Source: Maribacter polysaccharolyticus (GTDB lineage: Bacteria; Bacteroidota; Bacteroidia; Flavobacteriales; Flavobacteriaceae). Taken from it: a DNA stretch of 64,000 nucleotides. Location of the stretch: positions 260,328-324,327 of the forward strand of contig NZ_JARBUY010000004.1 of assembly GCF_028882255.1 (NCBI RefSeq), read 5' to 3'. The translations under genes were made by a program, and so were the position numbers. Shown one piece after another: positions 45,880 through 55,404 of the stretch (its first letter is position 1; the number at the start of each line of letters is the position of its first letter). The notes under the pieces are model-generated. The model ran no database searches. It was given only the letters and a program-made list of their open reading frames with translations, and had not been told where the DNA came from.

Positions 45880-48800
45880 TTAAAACCCAAAGCCCATCCC
45901 AAAAGTAAAACGGGTACCGTCATCACCATTGAACAAGGCAAATGTAAAGGATAAAACGTCTGCTGCATTCAAGAAAAACCCACCCCCATAAGAGGTATGC
46001 CATACATTTGAATCAAATTCAGGGGTCCAGACACGACCATAGTCAAATCCCCCATAAACCCCCATATTAACAGGGAGAAGTCCGGTTTTCATCCGCTTAA
46101 AGCCGTACCTTATATCGGTGTTCTGATAAAATGATTTCTTTCCCGAAAACCTTTGGTTCCTATATCCTCTCAAACCATCCAATCCCCCGATACTCGCGGC
46201 TTGATAAAACTCGTAGGAATCACCGATATTAAAATGGGCCTTCCATTTCGTACCTAGCACCAATTTGCCGTTAGGCACCAATTTATAATCAAAGGATAGG
46301 CTGGGAACAATATATCCAAAGTGTTTATCTTCACCTCCGATCTCGGACTTATAGCCTATCGATAATGAGGTGGCCATGCCCATAGTGGGGAAAGCATTAT
46401 TATCGGCATTTGAAAAAGAATAGGTCACATCGGCCCCAATAAAGTTTTTATGGCTTTCTTCCCCACTCTCTACGTAAAACGTATTGATATATCTATCGAT
46501 GGTCTCTTCCACTTCGATGTTTTCATAATTCACCCCAACCTTTAATAGTGCCCCCAAATCACTGCGCCAGACCAATGAAGGGAACAATTGTACGGTCTGC
46601 AATTTTACACGATTATAATCCATTCCCAAATCATCATCAAAATTTTCGGTCTCATTGCCCCATCCAAAGAAATTGATACTGTAATTGGGACTGGTGAACT
46701 TAGCCTCGACCTCAAAATTTGCTTTGCCCATAGCACGTGCGAATTCGCCTTTATACCCCAAATCATATCCATTGGTAGCAAAGTAAAAAGCGGCTTTGAA
46801 AGTATGCTGACTGGTGAATGGATTTTGTTGGAATCCATTAAATGTATAAATGTCCGTAAACCCGATTTTTAGACCATCATCCGGATTCGACCCAATGGAC
46901 GGGATGATCATGTTGGAACTCTTCTTATAATTTATGGGTTGGTACGTATTGGTATCATAATCATTGGCCAATCGTAATTTTGCATCTTTTACCTTTTTTA
47001 AGGTGTTCTTTTTCGACTTTTGGTCATATACATATACACCCTGGCTATCGATTACCTCATATACATCGTTATTTTGGCCTCCTACCAGACGTAATTTTAT
47101 CGTTCCTTTTTTACCGAGAACTTCAAATTGGTCATCATCGTCCAAACCATAGACCCAAATTTCCCTTGTTTTTTCAGGGTTAAATGCCTTTTTAAAGAAA
47201 ACCTCACCCTTATTCCCTTTTATTATACGTTGACCGACCACTTGGACATCCCCATTGGACAGTTGGGTTATCGTAAAATAATCATCCTTGTCGGTACCCG
47301 TTACCATGGCATACCTGTTCAATAACCCAAAATATTCATCTGCGGTTTCGATCAAGTTGGCCTTACGGGCCAATAATACTTTTTTGATCCTTATAAGATC
47401 GGTATTGCGTACCGCTTCGGGAAAAGCCAAAAAAGCCTTATCGATGACCTCAGGGGTTATATTATCCTGGATAAAACGGGCCTGCTCGATCCATTGTTCC
47501 CTAGTGGTCCCTGTCAATACCGTCATATCAAGGGCATAGGCCTTAGGGGATCCATTAAATCCTTTTACACTTCTTATTTTCTCATTAAACCCTTCCATAA
47601 GTGTAAGACCTGGAACAATGCGGGTAAGTAGGTTCATTAGGGCACCATCGCCCATAATGGAAAAAACCTGATCACGATCCCTGGGCACCGGCCTATAGAT
47701 GATCTTGCCTTTTTCAACATCCTTAAAACGTGCCCAACGCCATTGATCGGTATGCCGATCCCAATCCCCGATCATCATATCGAACAATCTAGCCTTTATA
47801 TAGGCTGTTTGGTCTACCTTATATTTTTCATCCTTCCTCAGGTTTTTAAGCATATCGTCGGTACTATCCATTGCGTTGGAGTACCCAAAACTTTTTTGAT
47901 CGCCATGCCCGTCATCGGTTCGTTCCTCGATCATATAAAGTTCATCACCAAATTCATCGGCATACCCTTTTAAGGCCTTTTGTTTGGGAACATAGTACAG
48001 TTTCGGATTGGTGTGGTAGATCCCGACGGCATCGGACAATTCCCCTACGGTAAAAGGGGCATAAGGATGGGCTCCCGTATAAAAATCCTCCAAAATACTT
48101 TCGGTAAAGGTGCCTTCAAATTCCCCTACGACATATTGGTCTTTGAAGGCCATGGCCTGTAGATAGATCTCGGCACTTTTACGCAAGGCACGCATAACAT
48201 ATTCCCTACCATCCTTATCGACCAACCTAAGGGACCTGGATTGGTGCCCTCCTCCTTTCCGCTTCACTTTCAACCCACCGAAAAGTGTATCAAGATCCAC
48301 CGTAGGGGCGGTAACTTTCTTCGCATATATATCTCGGTACCGTTCACCCCAAAGGTATTTGAACAACTTACTTTTATCTACTTCCTCTTCGGTGTAGATC
48401 GAAGCTTCAACTGCTGCGGGAAAGGATTCGGGATAAGTCTCCGTAATTTCTTCTTTCTCTGGCGGCAACACCTCTGAAGTGAACAGAAACTCCTCTTCCC
48501 CATTATCCCCGACCCCATAATATCTGATTCGTGAGGAACCATCAACATATACCTCAAGTATGGCATAGCCCATTCTTCCTGTTGAGAACCTACTGCCGTT
48601 CATCAATCTCGTAGCGCCTTCTTTGGCCCCCGCCCCACTGACTATCTGAGGGGTGTTATCCTCTACGATATATTGAAGTGTATGCTCATGACCTGAGGCT
48701 AAAATGACCTTTTCCGAGTATTGGGCCAAAGTCATGATCCGTTTTCTTAGCTCGCGATAATCCTTATTATTCAAGTCTTCGGGGGAAGCACCGGTCGTTT

Positions 48801-49587
48801 TCCTCAAGACATTGATTACCGTACCGATTATCGGCAGGGGTAATTTGGTACCTGTAGGGTACAATTGTCTTTTTAACGAAAACTGACCCCCGTGTTGCCC
48901 ATAACTTGACATCGGATGGTGCAAGGCGATGAGTGTCGTCTTATCCGCATTTTTTTTGATCAATCCTTCGAGCTCCTCAAAAAACTTCTCCCTATCCTTA
49001 ATTTCACAATCATCGTTTATGGTGGGGTTCTTATCCCAATTGGCCAAGTACCATTCGGTATCAATGGCTATGACAACGACCTTATCATCAATATCCACTT
49101 TTTGGATGGCACAACCATCCTCCGGAAAAAATACCTTCTTACTATCCAGTACTTTCTCTATAAACTTTTGCTCCCTGGCCAACCCTTTAATCCCTTCATT
49201 GTACCAATCATGGTTACCGGGTATAAATATAGGATTCCCCTTAAATCTCTCAAGGGTATTCAATTGGGCCATGATATTGTTTTTGGCAACGAGGTAATCG
49301 TCCGAGGCATCTTTTTTATGGGGCATGCCTGCCGGATAAATATTATCCCCTAAAAAAATAGCCGTACTATTGGGATTCGCACGATCCAACCTATTCTTGA
49401 AAAGTTTGAGAGCGGGGTTCATGTCGCCCATAGGCGATTTACCGGCGTCCCCGATTAAATAAAACGTATGGGAAACCTCTTTGGTCACAGGAACATCCAA
49501 CTTTCCTGCCTCATCGGCATATTTGGGCTTATAGGTAGCGCAACTGCCCAACAATAACAAGATAGTCAAAAGGTAATATTTATGCAT
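45880..49587 (-). CDS. Metallophosphoesterase / kinase-like / outer-membrane barrel fusion lipoprotein
   Basis: This is a 1235-residue protein with a lipoprotein signal (LLLLGSC, Cys16). Residues 40-375 form a calcineurin-like phosphoesterase with GDAG (46-49), GDN (80-82), GNHD (124-127), HH (223-224) and GHEH (299-302). Residues about 440-760 contain REYVMRALRK (461-470), GDWDRHTDQW (607-616) and RDRDQ (636-640), whose order and spacing recall HipA/Fam20-type kinase lysine, catalytic-loop and metal motifs; this reading is my inference. Residues about 895-1235 are a beta-barrel with alternating strands ending FGMGFGF, like BamA/TamA-family surface proteins. It is convergent with the second SusCD locus and divergent from the HD/Pycsar-like gene. 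Confidence 0.82.
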   Translation of the reverse strand: MHKYYLLTILLLLGSCATYKPKYADEAGKLDVPVTKEVSHTFYLIGDAGKSPMGDMNPALKLFKNRLDRANPNSTAIFLGDNIYPAGMPHKKDASDDYLVAKNNIMAQLNTLERFKGNPIFIPGNHDWYNEGIKGLAREQKFIEKVLDSKKVFFPEDGCAIQKVDIDDKVVVIAIDTEWYLANWDKNPTINDDCEIKDREKFFEELEGLIKKNADKTTLIALHHPMSSYGQHGGQFSLKRQLYPTGTKLPLPIIGTVINVLRKTTGASPEDLNNKDYRELRKRIMTLAQYSEKVILASGHEHTLQYIVEDNTPQIVSGAGAKEGATRLMNGSRFSTGRMGYAILEVYVDGSSRIRYYGVGDNGEEEFLFTSEVLPPEKEEITETYPESFPAAVEASIYTEEEVDKSKLFKYLWGERYRDIYAKKVTAPTVDLDTLFGGLKVKRKGGGHQSRSLRLVDKDGREYVMRALRKSAEIYLQAMAFKDQYVVGEFEGTFTESILEDFYTGAHPYAPFTVGELSDAVGIYHTNPKLYYVPKQKALKGYADEFGDELYMIEERTDDGHGDQKSFGYSNAMDSTDDMLKNLRKDEKYKVDQTAYIKARLFDMMIGDWDRHTDQWRWARFKDVEKGKIIYRPVPRDRDQVFSIMGDGALMNLLTRIVPGLTLMEGFNEKIRSVKGFNGSPKAYALDMTVLTGTTREQWIEQARFIQDNITPEVIDKAFLAFPEAVRNTDLIRIKKVLLARKANLIETADEYFGLLNRYAMVTGTDKDDYFTITQLSNGDVQVVGQRIIKGNKGEVFFKKAFNPEKTREIWVYGLDDDDQFEVLGKKGTIKLRLVGGQNNDVYEVIDSQGVYVYDQKSKKNTLKKVKDAKLRLANDYDTNTYQPINYKKSSNMIIPSIGSNPDDGLKIGFTDIYTFNGFQQNPFTSQHTFKAAFYFATNGYDLGYKGEFARAMGKANFEVEAKFTSPNYSINFFGWGNETENFDDDLGMDYNRVKLQTVQLFPSLVWRSDLGALLKVGVNYENIEVEETIDRYINTFYVESGEESHKNFIGADVTYSFSNADNNAFPTMGMATSLSIGYKSEIGGEDKHFGYIVPSLSFDYKLVPNGKLVLGTKWKAHFNIGDSYEFYQAASIGGLDGLRGYRNQRFSGKKSFYQNTDIRYGFKRMKTGLLPVNMGVYGGFDYGRVWTPEFDSNVWHTSYGGGFFLNAADVLSFTFALFNGDDGTRFTFGMGFGF

Positions 49588-49641
49588 ATGGGATCAAGTA
49601 ATACTAAATTTTGTAATTTGGCTTAATATTAAATACTAAAT

Positions 49642-50823
49642 ATGTCGGATATAATCGAGAAAACTAAATCTTTTGCGACAGATTTATTGACTAGGGACTT
49701 GGACCCCAACTATTTGTACCATAACCTCACCCATACCCAACGCGTGGTTAAAAGTACTAAAGAAATACTGGAATCGCTCCATCTTGCGGACAAAGAAAAT
49801 GAGCTGCTCATCTTGGCCGCATGGCTACATGATACCGGCTATACCCATGGCAGTGGGAACCATGAGGAAACCAGTGCAAAAATAGCCCGTGAATTCCTGG
49901 AAAAAGAAGGCTATGACAAAGACGGCATTCGGGAAATACAGCGTATTATCCTGGCCACCCAAAGGGAACATTCCCCTACCAACCTTAAAGAAGAAATCAT
50001 AAGGGACGCAGATGCCTCACATTTTGCCCAGAACAGTTATTTGGAAACCTGTGAGTTATTGCGGGAAGAACTGTCACTATTGGGAATAGCCGAATATGGC
50101 CAAAAAGAGTGGTTAAGGACCAACCTCGAGGTACTGGGTAAAGAACATCGTTACTATACCGAATATGCCAAGGAAAATTGGCAGCCCGGCAAGGACAAAA
50201 ACTTAAAGCGACTTAGAAAAGAATATAAATCGATAAAAAATATTGCTAAAAAGGAAGCCTTAAAAGTGAAATATAAGAGCGAAAGCCCCGATCGAGGCAT
50301 TCAAACCTTATTTCGGGTGACCTTAAGAAACCATTTGACCCTAAGTGATATCGCCGACACCAAGGCCAATATCCTATTATCCGTCAATGCCATCATCATT
50401 TCTTTGGCCCTTTCCAACCTTATTCCCAAACTAGACAACCCATCAAACCATTATCTGATCGTGCCTACGGTCATTTTCATTCTTTTCTCGGTAATATCGA
50501 TGACTTTAGCGGTATTGGCTACCCGGCCCAAGGTGACCAGCGGGGAATTCACCAAAGAAGATGTAAAGAACAAAAAAGTAAATCTGTTGTTCTTCGGGAA
50601 TTTTCATAAAATGAAATTATCGGAATATGAATGGGCCATCAATGAATTGGTAAAGGACAAGGATTACATCTATTCAAGTTTGACCAAGGATCTCTATTTT
50701 CTTGGCTTGGTACTCAACCGTAAATACAAGATATTACGGTGGACCTATACCATCTTTATGATCGGCACCGTAATTTCGGTCATAGCTTTTGCGGTTTCCT
50801 TTCAACTTTATGGCACTAAATAA
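49642..50823 (+). CDS. HD phosphohydrolase fused to a Pycsar-effector-like transmembrane domain
   Basis: The 393-residue protein begins with an HD domain (about 20-180): His31 (YHNLTHT), His63-Asp64 (WLHDTGY), His74 and Asp122 (RDADASH) are the metal/nucleotide-hydrolase ligands. A basic linker (about 185-215) leads to a membrane module with TLSDIADTKANILLSVNA entering span 1 (243-262), span 2 (271-293) and span 3 (367-390). This module matches the layout of the Pycsar TM effectors (PycTM), which disrupt the inner membrane when cyclic pyrimidine nucleotides accumulate in phage defence. I see no adjacent nucleotide cyclase. The HD domain could sense or degrade a nucleotide signal. Confidence 0.82.
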   Translation: MSDIIEKTKSFATDLLTRDLDPNYLYHNLTHTQRVVKSTKEILESLHLADKENELLILAAWLHDTGYTHGSGNHEETSAKIAREFLEKEGYDKDGIREIQRIILATQREHSPTNLKEEIIRDADASHFAQNSYLETCELLREELSLLGIAEYGQKEWLRTNLEVLGKEHRYYTEYAKENWQPGKDKNLKRLRKEYKSIKNIAKKEALKVKYKSESPDRGIQTLFRVTLRNHLTLSDIADTKANILLSVNAIIISLALSNLIPKLDNPSNHYLIVPTVIFILFSVISMTLAVLATRPKVTSGEFTKEDVKNKKVNLLFFGNFHKMKLSEYEWAINELVKDKDYIYSSLTKDLYFLGLVLNRKYKILRWTYTIFMIGTVISVIAFAVSFQLYGTK

Positions 50824-50844
50824 AGGAAGCTGACAAATAATCCT

Positions 50845-53223
50845 TTACGCCTTCAGTTCATCCATTAAATCATCGAAAGTATACGTCCTTTCCGTTTCGT
50901 TCCCCTTATTATAAAGGATTTCGGCCCGAATGGCCTTAAGTCCGCTAACCCCTTGCAACCCTTCAAGCTCCACAATTTCAATGTGGTTGGTAAAATATCC
51001 TTTTGCCTTTAGGAACGCTAAATAGCGCAAATATTCCAACTCTTCTTTTTTCTGTGAATAAACGATGGTCAATTTACCGGTTTGGGTCAAACGTTCGCTG
51101 GTTCCTTTAATAAATGCTTTATCTATTCGTTTTTTAATGACCTCATAACGGGCATTGTAGGTGCCATCCACGTCAAAACGTTTCTCATCCATACGGAAAC
51201 GTATGGAAAGGGAGGTACTATGTACCAATAAAAGGGATGCTACATCCAAGGCAACCGGCAATTCCGGTTTAAGCCTATAGTGTCTATTTTCCATTTCGCA
51301 CATCACCTGTAATTGCCACAATCGTAAGTTGTGCAGATAAAGGCTATCATAGGGTATTGTCCCCGCAATCGATTGGCCTATGTACATATTGTGCTCGACC
51401 CCATCGGTCTTATAGCGTTCGAAATAATGGGGGAACATCCGTTGCGCGTCTTCCTGCCTTTTATCAATGATCGATGTCAATTTCTTATTGATGGTCATAA
51501 CGCTCTCATCATATTTCTTACGATGATCGTAATATGATTCGGTTTCCACATCAATCTCTTCCTCATAGGCTGAAATCATTTTTCGCAAATGCCCATCGGA
51601 ATTTTTTAGATATTCAAAAACAGGGATTACTTCTTCTTTGATGAAATCAAAAATGACCTGTTCGCTATTGGTGTTCAAGGCTTCCTCAATTTCTTCAAGC
51701 AGATTGCCCACTCGAAAAATCAATTCTTCATAAATGGGCAATTTTTTGTCTTCCCAAGCTGCCATCAATATGGTGTTTATTTTGGAAAGTTGTATGGCCA
51801 GGTCTTTCTGAATGGCCAGGTTCCTTGCTTTGGAAGAACCTTTAATATCTATTTGGCCATAAAGCGGATAAACTTCCTGGAATACAATATCATTGAAAGA
51901 AGGTTGTTTCCCCTTGCTGGCATCAACGATAAAATGTTTCGCTTCCTCCTTGAATTTCCAATAGACCGACGAATGTACCGTAGTACATTCATTCTGTATT
52001 ATCGCATCTATCAAATTGGCTTCTTCGGTAGCGGAACGCAAAACGGCCGTTTCGATAAAGGGCATAATATCCTCTAACTTTTGGGCATTCACACTATTAA
52101 GGGCATTGACCTTGCCAGAAACCAACTCCAAAACTCCCAAAAGTTCACCATCATTCGAAATTGGTGCAAAAATGGCACTTTTGATCCCTTGCTCCATTAA
52201 ATTATTATAGGGTGGTACCCTATCACACAGTTCAAAAAACTTATCTACATCGGCAATGGCAAAATAATCTTGCTCATCCAGTAATTTACCATAAGACTCC
52301 TTACATAGGGTAGCACTACAGGTTTCGGTTTCCTTTCCATTAAGTAGGTAACTGACCTTTTCCTTGCCATGTGGTTTCTCGAACCTTTGCTTTCCACTGT
52401 TATAAGTGGCAAAACCGACTTTTATATCCTTGGTATTGAAAAATGATCTAAAAATATCCTGAAAATCCTCTATAATGTTCGTAGTATCCTCTTTTCCCCC
52501 TGAGATAAGTTTTGATTTTATCTCGGAAATCGAATGTTCTGTTGTGGCATCGAACATATTCGATATGACAAATCCCTTGGCTATAAAACTCATTGGTGGG
52601 ATCTTTTCTTTCCATACTTCAATATTATCGAAGTTCTCCAACAGTTCATCAACGTCTTTCTGTGTCAGATCCTTGGCCTTATCGGTAGGGATCAACTCCA
52701 TAAAATCGGCATTGTACAGAATACGGTAATGTTTCATCACCCCGTTTTCATCGGGAATATCGTAAAAGAGCGGACGTTTAATGTCTAAATTAAAACCATA
52801 ATAGAAACTTAGGATTATGGTACATCCCATGATATATGTAAGGTCTTCCGGTATGCCTCTGACCTTCAATTGGAAATCTTCCCCCGCCGCGGAGAGTATT
52901 TTCTTGAATCTTTGGGATCCATTAAAAATCACATCGTAATAGGGCAACGAAGCAACTTTGATTTCGTTCTCGGTCAGCACTTCAGAGAAGGAATCCTGCA
53001 AAATAATTTCAATGACCTCCTCATATTTCTTTAAAAGGGAAAGATCTTTAAAACCTTCTCGCAATTCAGGATAAGGTGCTTGGGCATCCAGGACATACCT
53101 AGCCCTTTGTGCCTTATACACATCCTTACTTGTGAGCATCCGATCATATTTTTTCAATAATTTATTGAAACTGACCAGACGGTCTAAAGGAAATTCTTCT
53201 GGGTAAATTTGCTCCATACGCAC
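50845..53223 (-). CDS. Large GAF-domain protein of unknown function
   Basis: The 792-residue soluble protein has a GAF-like domain at about 250-420 (FRSFFNTKDIKVGFATYNS...GIKSAIFAPISNDGELLGVLELVSG), flanked by an N-terminal helical region and a long C-terminal region with helical and mixed segments and no catalytic motif that I recognise. GAF domains bind cyclic nucleotides or other small ligands. It is convergent with the HD/Pycsar-like gene across 21 bases and divergent from a metallophosphoesterase. The start at MRMEQIYPEEFP could also be the second ATG at 53217. Confidence 0.75.
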   Translation of the reverse strand: MRMEQIYPEEFPLDRLVSFNKLLKKYDRMLTSKDVYKAQRARYVLDAQAPYPELREGFKDLSLLKKYEEVIEIILQDSFSEVLTENEIKVASLPYYDVIFNGSQRFKKILSAAGEDFQLKVRGIPEDLTYIMGCTIILSFYYGFNLDIKRPLFYDIPDENGVMKHYRILYNADFMELIPTDKAKDLTQKDVDELLENFDNIEVWKEKIPPMSFIAKGFVISNMFDATTEHSISEIKSKLISGGKEDTTNIIEDFQDIFRSFFNTKDIKVGFATYNSGKQRFEKPHGKEKVSYLLNGKETETCSATLCKESYGKLLDEQDYFAIADVDKFFELCDRVPPYNNLMEQGIKSAIFAPISNDGELLGVLELVSGKVNALNSVNAQKLEDIMPFIETAVLRSATEEANLIDAIIQNECTTVHSSVYWKFKEEAKHFIVDASKGKQPSFNDIVFQEVYPLYGQIDIKGSSKARNLAIQKDLAIQLSKINTILMAAWEDKKLPIYEELIFRVGNLLEEIEEALNTNSEQVIFDFIKEEVIPVFEYLKNSDGHLRKMISAYEEEIDVETESYYDHRKKYDESVMTINKKLTSIIDKRQEDAQRMFPHYFERYKTDGVEHNMYIGQSIAGTIPYDSLYLHNLRLWQLQVMCEMENRHYRLKPELPVALDVASLLLVHSTSLSIRFRMDEKRFDVDGTYNARYEVIKKRIDKAFIKGTSERLTQTGKLTIVYSQKKEELEYLRYLAFLKAKGYFTNHIEIVELEGLQGVSGLKAIRAEILYNKGNETERTYTFDDLMDELKA

Positions 53224-53328
53224 CTTTAGTCTTTACATGACCGATAAAATTACAAAAACTTGATGATTTTAAGCTTTAAGCCCTCCAGGTATTCCCTGTT
53301 TTTTAAGATATTTATGCAAATTTCAGGT

Positions 53329-54219
53329 ATGTCATCGAATTTAAGGTTGTCAAGGGCCTATAAGAATGCCAAAATCGTTCCTTTTGACGACACATCAAAG
53401 TTTATACTCTTTAGTGATTGCCATAGGGGGGACAATAGTTTTGCCGATGAATTCGCGAACAACCGGAACATCTATTACCACGCATTAAAACATTACTATA
53501 ATAACGATTTTCAATATTGTGAGATCGGGGATGGGGACGAACTTTGGGAAAATCGTTCCTTTGAGCCCATTTTTGAAGCCCATAAGAACATTTATCGTTT
53601 ATTGCGTCAATTTCATTTGCATAACCGATTGCATATGATTTGGGGTAACCACGATATGGTCTATAAGGACGAAGCTTACGTAAAAAAACACCTTTCCAGT
53701 TATTTTGAGCCCATCGACAATAAGGACAAGGAGCTTTTTGAGGGCATTACCTATAATGAAGGGGTTATCTTAAAACATAAAGACACCAAGCAAGAGCTAT
53801 TCATGACCCACGGTCATCAAGCAGATTGGTGGAACTACACCTTTTGGCGATGGGGACGTTTTTTGGTGCGTGTATTATGGAAACCCCTACAGGTCTGGGG
53901 CATTGCTGATCCTACGAGTCCGGCCAAAAACTATAAGGAACTGATCAAGGTCGAACGACGGATTAAAAGGTGGATGGTACAAAACCAGTTGAGGGTGACT
54001 ATCGTAGGGCATACGCACAGACCACGATTTCCGGAGCCCGGTGATATTCCTTTTTTCAATGATGGAAGCTGTGTCCATCCCAGAAGTATTACGGGTATTG
54101 AAATAGAGAACGGGAACATATCCCTTATAAAATGGCAAATTGCCACCAAGGATGATGGCACTTTGCAAATAGTACGTATACTGCTGGAGGGACCTCAGAA
54201 ATTAATCGATTACGAATAA
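53329..54219 (+). CDS. Calcineurin-like metallophosphoesterase
   Basis: The protein has about 296 residues from the ATG at 53329 (MSSNLRLSRAYKNAK). A frame to 53260 would add 23 residues (MMILSFKPSR...) of leader-like character, so I prefer the internal start. The phosphoesterase motifs are FSDCHRGD, IGDGDELWE, WGNHDMVY, THGHQAD and VGHTHRPRFP, giving the full two-metal centre. The layout resembles LpxH-like and UDP-diacylglucosamine-hydrolase-related enzymes, but the substrate is unknown. It is divergent from the GAF protein gene. Confidence 0.85.
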   Translation: MSSNLRLSRAYKNAKIVPFDDTSKFILFSDCHRGDNSFADEFANNRNIYYHALKHYYNNDFQYCEIGDGDELWENRSFEPIFEAHKNIYRLLRQFHLHNRLHMIWGNHDMVYKDEAYVKKHLSSYFEPIDNKDKELFEGITYNEGVILKHKDTKQELFMTHGHQADWWNYTFWRWGRFLVRVLWKPLQVWGIADPTSPAKNYKELIKVERRIKRWMVQNQLRVTIVGHTHRPRFPEPGDIPFFNDGSCVHPRSITGIEIENGNISLIKWQIATKDDGTLQIVRILLEGPQKLIDYE

Positions 54220-54270
54220 CCATCGACCCCCCCAACAGTTCCGCCGTCATTAGAGGAACTCTTTATATTG

Positions 54271-54996
54271 TTATTGGTCCGCCAATTTAAAGTTCACTGG
54301 AATACTGTAGGGTACGGTTACCGCTCTACCTCTCTGCATTCCTGGAGTCATTTTTGGTAAGGAAGACACAATCCTACTAGCTTCTTTCTCTAACCCTGGG
54401 TCTGGACCCCTGGTTCTGATACCATCGATATATCCTTTGGAATTAATGGCGAACTGAACGAACACCCTTCCTTGAATACCCATCTCTGCAGCAATTTGTG
54501 GATATCTGAATTCCTTTTTGATATGCTCTTGGATCATTTTTTGGAAACATGCCTTACGTTCCGCATTTCCTTGGGCACTTTCACAACCGGGAAAAACCGG
54601 TACGTTTTCGATAATGGCAAAAGGCACTGAAATTTCCTCTTCTTCCTCGCCTACCTCAACATCATCTACCTCAACCGCTTCAACAACTTGGTCTTCACTT
54701 GATTCGGTACTTTCGATGATCGTTTCTTCGATTTCCGCAGCATCTTCAACGATTTCGATAATCTCCGGTGCAGATGGTGGTGGTGGTGGTGGTGGAGTTT
54801 TTATCTGCTCCGTAATGGGAACATCCTCCTTCAGATCTTCAACCACGTTCAACATTTCAACAATCTTATCCTGTTTTGTGTATGATTTAAATTCCAATGC
54901 CCTCCAGGTAAGGAAAAGGACAAGGGTTAAGCCTATTACAAAGTAGAGGCCGCTGTTACGATTTAAATCAGCTTTAGGGTTTTTCTTTACTTCCAT
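54271..54996 (-). CDS. tonB: TonB family energy transducer
   Basis: The 241-residue protein has one N-terminal membrane anchor (about 15-33), a Pro-rich run (TPPPPPPPSAPE, about 67-78), a long acidic linker (about 78-125) and a C-terminal TonB domain (about 155-241, with FRYPQIAAEMGIQGRVFVQF and PVNFKL). TonB carries proton-motive energy from ExbBD to outer-membrane receptors such as the SusC proteins in this window. No exbB or exbD neighbours are seen, so it is an orphan tonB gene. Confidence 0.93.
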   Translation of the reverse strand: MEVKKNPKADLNRNSGLYFVIGLTLVLFLTWRALEFKSYTKQDKIVEMLNVVEDLKEDVPITEQIKTPPPPPPPSAPEIIEIVEDAAEIEETIIESTESSEDQVVEAVEVDDVEVGEEEEEISVPFAIIENVPVFPGCESAQGNAERKACFQKMIQEHIKKEFRYPQIAAEMGIQGRVFVQFAINSKGYIDGIRTRGPDPGLEKEASRIVSSLPKMTPGMQRGRAVTVPYSIPVNFKLADQ

Positions 54997-55211
54997 GACG
55001 ATTAAATTATATGGGTCAAAAATACATTTGATTAACCACTCCTAACATGATAATTATCAGTTTTTCATGATAATTTTTAATAATTCACAAAATAATTCCA
55101 ATTTTTTAAGGATGTGGAAATTTCAAAGTCGAAAAAACAAGAATTTTCCACATTAAAATATTCCCAAGGGATCAAAATAACATCAGTGAGCCCCGTAAAT
55201 ACGGTACTTGA

Positions 55212-55328
55212 CACCTACCTGACCACTTAAATGAAGGATTTAACGAGCATGGACTAAAAAAGAATACCCCACTTTCTAAGGAAGAAAATGAAGAATACCA
55301 TGAGCTCGAATACGGGTCGGAACAATGA
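55212..55328 (+). pseudogene. Possible 3' remnant of a decayed gene
   Basis: One frame reads HLPDHLNEGFNEHGLKKN and continues with a Glu-rich stretch (SKEENEEYHELEYGSEQ) to a TGA at 55326-55328. It is protein-like in composition, opens just after a TGA at 55209, has no start codon and ends 12 bases before a strong hairpin terminator. I recognise no family, and chance is possible. Confidence 0.25.
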
Positions 55329-55340
55329 TTTTACCGGTAC

Positions 55341-55368
55341 AAAAAAAGCCCTAATGGGCTTTTTTTTT
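55341..55368. terminator. Bidirectional rho-independent terminator
   Basis: The near-symmetric hairpin AAAAAAAGCCC-TAAT-GGGCTTTTTTT has T runs in both directions. On the minus strand it lies 37 bases after the Gfo/Idh oxidoreductase stop; on the plus strand it would end the possible remnant. Confidence 0.8.
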
Positions 55369-55404
55369 AAATAATTGATGTGCTTTCATAGGGCTATTAC
55401 CATC

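Larger units (their letters stand above)
54997..55404. other. 408-base intergenic region with a possible coding remnant and a terminator
   Basis: The part next to tonB (54997-55200) is AT-rich and holds the tonB promoter region, with no gene seen. The rest contains the possible remnant at 55212-55328 and the hairpin at 55341-55368, both listed separately. Confidence 0.6.

Noticed and set aside
50821-50847. TAAAGGA...TCCTTTA inverted repeat between the HD/Pycsar-like and GAF genes as a terminator
   Set aside because: Only 7 AT-rich pairs with a 13-base loop and no T run; too weak to call.
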